NCBI RefSeq assembly: GCF_040954645.1
Contig: NC_092807.1
Coordinates: 62,001 to 126,000 of the forward strand
Length of the DNA stretch: 64,000 nt
Direction: 5' to 3'
Source of the DNA: Diabrotica undecimpunctata
Lineage: Eukaryota; Arthropoda; Insecta; Coleoptera; Chrysomelidae
The translations under genes and the position numbers were made by a program. This document shows, piece after piece, positions 59,200-64,000 of the stretch. The notes under the pieces are model-generated. The model searched no databases and was not told the origin of the DNA. It saw only the letters and a program-made list of their open reading frames with translations. Position 1 is the first letter of the stretch, and each line of letters opens with the position of its first letter.

Positions 59200-60400
59200 C
59201 GAAAGTACTTCTTCTTCTTCTTGTGCCACTCCTAGCGGAAATTGGAAATCATCATGGCCACTGCGACTTTGTTAGCAGCGCGCCTAAAAAGTTCAATCGA
59301 ACTACACCCGAACCATTCACGTAGATTACGAAGCCACGATATTTTTCTTCTTCCCACACTTCTTTTGCCCTTAATTTTGCCCTGCATGATATTTCTTAAA
59401 AGTTCGTACTTTTCACCTCTCACAATGTGCCCCAAGTATTCCATCTTTCTAGTTTTTATCTCATTTAGAATTTCGCATCTTTTGTCTAAAGTTTGGAGTA
59501 CTTGCGTGTTAGTGACGCGGACCATCCATGATATTCTGAGAATGCGCCTATAGTTATATATGCGAAAGTACTTGGGCAAGATTTAATTAATAAAACTGTG
59601 CTCGATATCTGCCTTTAATTTTCAAAGTTCTTTCTATTTATGGTCATTTCGCTCTCATGATCAAACCAATGATTTCTTTTTTCTGACTTGATTTTGCCCA
59701 ATATTTCAAACGATTTCTGTAACACAATAGCTCGTATATTTGCCCATAGTTGGTTAATGTCTTGTTCTTCCTATTTGATCTTCTATTTTTCTAACTTTTC
59801 TGTTCCTATTTGATCTTCTATTTGCTGTCTGTATACATTTGCAATGTCGGGATCTTTTAGTTTATTGTCAACTTTTTCTTTCCTTTTCCCGATCTCCTTT
59901 TTTAAATTGGATATTTTCTCTTTAAATCGTGTTTAATTAAATAGTGATAACTATCTATGTTTGCTCCTCTAAAAGACCCAACATCTAATAAGTTAGAGCA
60001 ATGTCTTGCATGGATGATTATATGATCTATTTAGTTAATCATTTCATTATCAGGAGATTTCTAGGTTCCCTTATGTATATCTTTATGGGGAAATCGTGTC
60101 CCAGCTGTTACCATGTTCTTAGCCATCGCAAAGTTTATGATTCTGAGACCGTTATCATTAGAATCTACGTGTAGGCTCTCTTTTCCGATGGTGGGCCAAA
60201 ATATTTTCTCTCTTCCGACTTTGGCATTTAAGTCTCTTGCTATTATTTTGATGATGTTATTTTTTGGGCACTCATCGTACTCTCGGTCTAGTGCCTCATG
60301 GAACATGTCTTTTTCGTCATCCTCTTTTTCTTCCGTTGGAGCATGAATGCTAATATGTATTAGCGTACTTTCCTTTAAGTCTTATTCGACATATATATAA
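59200..60400 (-). mobile_element. LINE relic: endonuclease and linker joined to 3' tail
   Basis: Minus strand. 60061-60306 holds IKIIARDLNAKVGREKIFWP then DNGLRIINFAMAKNMVTAGT (endonuclease, GDxNAKVG changed to RDLNAKVG). 59590-60000 holds the linker. 59232-59579 jumps straight to the C-terminal tail: KTRKMEYLGHIVRGEKYELL and GKRSVGRRKISWLRNL. The reverse transcriptase is deleted. Confidence 0.8.
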
Positions 60401-60469
60401 ATTCATTTTTTTTATATCAATCGAAATTTTTAATTAAAAACTCTTAAACAATCTTATTATTGCGTACCA

Positions 60470-60615
60470 CGCATGCCCAAGCAACCGCTGAGTTGCTGAC
60501 TTTCAGCGGCTTGCGCTGGAGTCGTCTGAATGTCTGAACGCTACCGCTTAGTGGCGTTTAGTCAGCTTTCCCTTTCCAGCTGCTGGCGCTGAGATAGTCT
60601 GAACGTACCATATGA
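60470..60615. repeat. GC-rich hairpin patch
   Basis: An island of GC in AT-rich DNA, with CCGCTGA...TCAGCGG (7-bp stem) and repeated motifs such as gctggcgctga and tgcgctgg, and gtctgaacg twice. It may be the end of a MITE; no matching end was found. Confidence 0.4.
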
Positions 60616-60619
60616 CTCG

Positions 60620-61720
60620 TATATTCTGTTCCCTCAACGAAGCTTTTCAAGTCACAAAGATTCTAAAAAAACTAGGTTCGTTATATTTGGCCGAGAGTAC
60701 ACAAAAGCTACTGCCTAGAGTTCAAAAACGCGTACTGCAAATTTCATTGAATTTCTATTTTTGAATTCTTTCAAAATAGTATGTTCTTACTTTTTGGACG
60801 CCCCTCGTATTCATGTTACACTGTGTATTATTCAGAATTTATAAAAGTCACCATTTAAATATAGTAAAACACATGTCCTGAATGTTTGTACAATATTTCA
60901 AAGTTTTTATTACATAAATGTTTGATAACCTTGACATTATTTTATCCTGTGAATTATACATTGATGTGATACATTTTCTTGCCTTCAATAATAATATATG
61001 TTGTAGGGTTTTATGTGTACTGTTAGTGTTATCAAATTCTATTTAATTGCTTTCTTATTATATTTAGCAACATGTTCATAATGTATGTAAATTAACATTA
61101 TTCCAAATGTAAAACCTAATACGTATGCAACCAGTACGACAAAATAGCGTGTCGTGACCGTCCTAACAATATATGCAACACACATAACAAACATAATTCT
61201 TGAGTACTCTGATGATAATAAGCAATATTTTTTAAAGGTTCCAGGTGAACTGGAGGAGAAGTTCTTAAGGAAAAGTAAACAGAGTCCTTCTACTTAATTG
61301 TAAGCATCTACACAAGAATGACTGAATATTAAACTGGGTGCCTATAAATTGATTATATTAATGATCTACATTCATTGTTGTGATGTATCGACTTGATGTA
61401 CCGATATACGAGATTTTGGTCTTAGTTTTCCTAAGATGAAGGAATATATTATATAGGTATGCAACTTATTGCTTGAAAAATTGAAAAAATATACATAATA
61501 AACACTTTAATATGTTTAAAATCGATGACTGGGTTGAATACAGAATAATCGGTGGCATATGAAAGTGGTTAAACTTAAAAGAGGTCTTGCTAAAAAAGTA
61601 TTTGTAATATGTCATAAATGTATCTTAAACGTTTCAGTTAGACCTCATTATAAGTACCATCACACTGCTTAGTTTTCACTTGTAAGTAACTAAGAATTTT
61701 AATTGGAAACCAATTTTGTT
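60620..61720 (+). other. No gene recognised
   Basis: AT-rich, no coding-like stretch or terminal repeats seen. Confidence 0.4.
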
Positions 61721-62203
61721 TTTGTTAGTTACGGTGTATAGTACATTCAAACAACTTACACCTCTAAACGATTAATGGAATTCGCAGAAAACCTTTCGTT
61801 GTAGTAGAAGGCACGATAAACTGCACTGGAGTTCTCCATAATCTTTTTAATGACTCACTTTGTTTAGAATATTTTTGCCTGTATTATCAGTTAGTTAATT
61901 TGTATAAAATTAGGAGCAAAAATTCAAATGAAATTTCAAATATTATTGTTTGTTTGGCTAATAATGAATGTATAAATATAATTTAAATAATTGTACAGCA
62001 GTTAACCTGCTGTATAATTATTTTGTAAGTAACACTATAATAGTGTACTTGTGAATGAATGTTGCATTTTCAGATTTAAGTGTAGTATATTCTCTTAAAA
62101 ATTCGACTCACGACTCCTTTCGCATAAAATTAACCTATTATTTTCTTTTTTGAATTTAAATCTTAAATCTCTCAACACTTTCCAAAGGCTAGTCCTCTTA
62201 ATT

Positions 62204-62572
62204 TCAGAAACTTGTCTTTCTCTTATTTTTGTCCTGTAAAGTATCTAAACTGACATATTGATTGTTTTCACGCATTCGATACAAAATATTGCGAATTTCA
62301 AATGTTTCTCCATCAGGTAAATCAATGCTCCTAGAATGTTTACAAGTTGTTTTCTTGTCTTCGTGATACTCAGTCACAGTAAGAACTTCTTGAGATTCTC
62401 TGACAGTCTTCATTACAGTTTTTAGCTCACTTTCACTTACCCCGAGTGCGTCACAAACGCGTTGATTTATACATAATAATGACTTTAAAGGTCCACCATT
62501 GTCTCTTTCCATTGTAAAGTATTTTTGCAAATTTGCAATTAATTCATCAATATCCAACTTACGTCTAGGCAT
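62204..62572 (-). CDS. N-terminal fragment of a transposase-like protein
   Basis: An open frame of 122 codons with ATG at 62570-62572: MPRRKLDIDELIANLQKYFT, a predicted helix-turn-helix (VCDALGVSESELKTVMKTVR), a Lys/His-rich part and a final RNILYRMRENNQYVSLDTLQ. The layout matches the N-terminal HTH and second helical domain of the DD~80E transposases in this window, but sequence identity is low, so family membership is an inference. It sits inside the long-inverted-repeat element. No catalytic domain follows. Confidence 0.5.
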   Translation of the reverse strand: MPRRKLDIDELIANLQKYFTMERDNGGPLKSLLCINQRVCDALGVSESELKTVMKTVRESQEVLTVTEYHEDKKTTCKHSRSIDLPDGETFEIRNILYRMRENNQYVSLDTLQDKNKRKTSF

Positions 62573-63063
62573 GATGGTCGCTTGAAACTACACGTTTGAA
62601 TTACAATATACTGAGTTTAGATCAACATACAGAAACTTTCTAACTGTTGTGCTTGAGAGGTAAAATATAATCAACCGCTTACAAAAATCCTAAACACATT
62701 AAGCAAATTAGCCTAATGATTATTAGGAATGCCGATTGTAATTTAATTCTGTTTGATAAAAAGTTAAGAAATGGTGGAAACCGTACATAAAAAAATTAAA
62801 ATGTTTCCCACAATTATTTTATTTTTAGTACAAGTATTTTCATTTGAAAATAAAAAGTTAAATATATTTACCAAAACCCTAACTTTAACCCGTAATCGCT
62901 GACGTCTCAAAAACGGTACACTATGGTCACACAGACATTATGGTCAATCTAACCACCACTATTTAAAATGACAAAATGTTCTAATTTACTCCCGAAGTAT
63001 TTTTTAACAAAAATTAAAAGTGATATTTTAGTACTTTGTATATCTACTTTGAATATAAATTAT

Positions 63064-63418
63064 GCTTAGCCACAGAATAATAAACAATTAGAATGCCCAC
63101 TCTCCATGGAAAATTAAGTACGCGCATCTTGTTCGCGCAGACGTTCCGCCATGTTTTAAAGGGAACCAGTGCTGTTCAGTGAAAATTTATGTGGTGTGCA
63201 TAGAAAAATTAACCCGATTTAATTGACTTACGGTAATCATAGAATACATAACCTCACTAATCATATGTCAATAAAGACCCATTACACCAAATGTGATTCT
63301 CAATCCGAGTCTGTGTTCTGTGTTTCCTTCTAAAACATGGCGATCGCGTGCTGAAAAACTTCAAAGGCGGCATCTGAGAGTGGGCATTCTGATTGTTTAT
63401 TATTCTGTGTCCTTAGCA
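63064..63418. mobile_element. ~355-bp palindromic MITE
   Basis: Left end gcttag-cacagaataataaacaat and right end (inverted) gctaaggacacagaataata pair over about 38 bp, including agaatgcccactct. Inner segments ccatgttttaaa and ctaaaacatggc also pair. A half copy lies at 16530-16692. It is nested in the transposon 61730-63709. Confidence 0.8.
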
Positions 63419-64000
63419 CGGTAGTATTTGTTTCAGAAAAAAATTATTAAACAAGTAGATTAAAGAAATTTGCGGTAAATAACATTATGTACAAGAATAC
63501 TATTTATTAAAAAAAATATAACAAAATATGCAAAACTATGAACAACTGGTTAATGACACATTATATTTATTTTATACGTAAATTTTAGCAAAGTGTTAAA
63601 CATTATGGAGAACACCAGTGCAGTTTACGGTGCCTTTTACTACAACAAAAGGTTTGCTGCGAATTCCATTAATCGTTTAGAGGTTTTAAGTTGGTTGAAT
63701 CTACTGTAGCTACTATTTTATTATGTATTTTTTCTACTCGTATATTAGTAATAAGCCCATAATGGCTTGTATCAGGAATATATCGATAGAGTCAGGAGCT
63801 CTTATTTTTTCAAAAATATTAAATATATATACAATGGGCATTCAATGGTAGCCATTAGTATATGATATAAGTTTGAGAGTTGTAAGGCACCAACTGCCTG
63901 GTGAGTATCAATACGAGTAGTATTACTAGTTTTTTTCGTTTACAATACCTGTTTCAACGAGAGTCTACGTTTTAAGCAGTGTAGTGGCACTAGAGAAAAA

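Larger units (their letters stand above)
61730..63709 (-). mobile_element. DNA transposon with long (~110-bp) terminal inverted repeats
   Basis: 61732-61850 and 63590-63709 are inverted copies (cctctaaacgattaatggaa, then ttcgcag, aaacct, and ggagttctccataat/ggtgttctccataat). The right end reads TACAGTAGATTCAACCAACT inward. Between them lies a 122-codon transposase start (62204-62572) and a nested MITE (63064-63418). The rest of the transposase is missing. Confidence 0.75.

Noticed and set aside
62204..62572. Independent host gene on the minus strand
   Set aside because: The frame lies between long inverted repeats and has a transposase-type HTH layout, so a mobile element explains it better.

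Overview
This is a window of animal nuclear DNA, almost certainly from an insect and probably a beetle. It is AT-rich, its genes are split by GT-AG introns, it has long (TA)n microsatellites, and it is crowded with eroded transposons of types common in insects: piggyBac, Tc1, pogo, Harbinger, P-like, hAT MITEs and RTE-, Jockey- and CR1-like LINEs. The species call is an inference from the protein and repeat repertoire. I see no rRNA, tRNA or CRISPR array.

Two host genes can be supported, both on the plus strand and both in central carbon metabolism. (1) 2325-7062 holds the last four coding exons of succinate dehydrogenase iron-sulfur subunit (SdhB): the linker and the whole 3Fe-4S/4Fe-4S half through the stop codon. 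The 5' exons with the 2Fe-2S domain are not in the window. (2) 17581-53001 holds a complete 6-phosphofructo-2-kinase/fructose-2,6-bisphosphatase (PFKFB; Pfrx in flies). Seven shared coding exons (48217-53001) give the full kinase plus bisphosphatase body. Upstream, spread over 28 kb, are four convincing alternative first coding exons (17581, 25502, 43279, 45708) and one weaker candidate (30453). Each ends in a GT donor in phase 1, and all join the same acceptor at 48217. Two of them (25502 and 45708) are the same length and share a basic-x-x-Ser-Val-x-Ile-Gly ending, so they look like a diverged duplicate pair carrying a possible kinase site.

Layout. 1-2.3 kb: LINE debris with a fold-back MITE. 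2.3-7.1 kb: SdhB exons, with a LINE fragment and a DD~80E (Sailor-like) transposon in the introns. 7.1-17.2 kb: Tc1, Harbinger, RTE LINE and P-like fragments, and most of the (TA)n tracts. 17.3-48.2 kb: the PFKFB first-exon region, whose very long introns hold nested transposons. 48.2-53.0 kb: the PFKFB body, with piggyBac, Gypsy and LINE fragments in its introns. 53.4-57.8 kb: a piggyBac element with both ends recognisable and a DD~80E transposon nested inside it, starting about 425 bp after the PFKFB stop codon. 57.8-64.0 kb: LINE remnants and a transposon with long terminal inverted repeats that contains a nested MITE.

The most interesting biology is the PFKFB promoter/first-exon array. 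It suggests that one insect gene makes several N-terminal isoforms of the enzyme that sets fructose-2,6-bisphosphate levels, including two related isoforms that may be regulated by phosphorylation.
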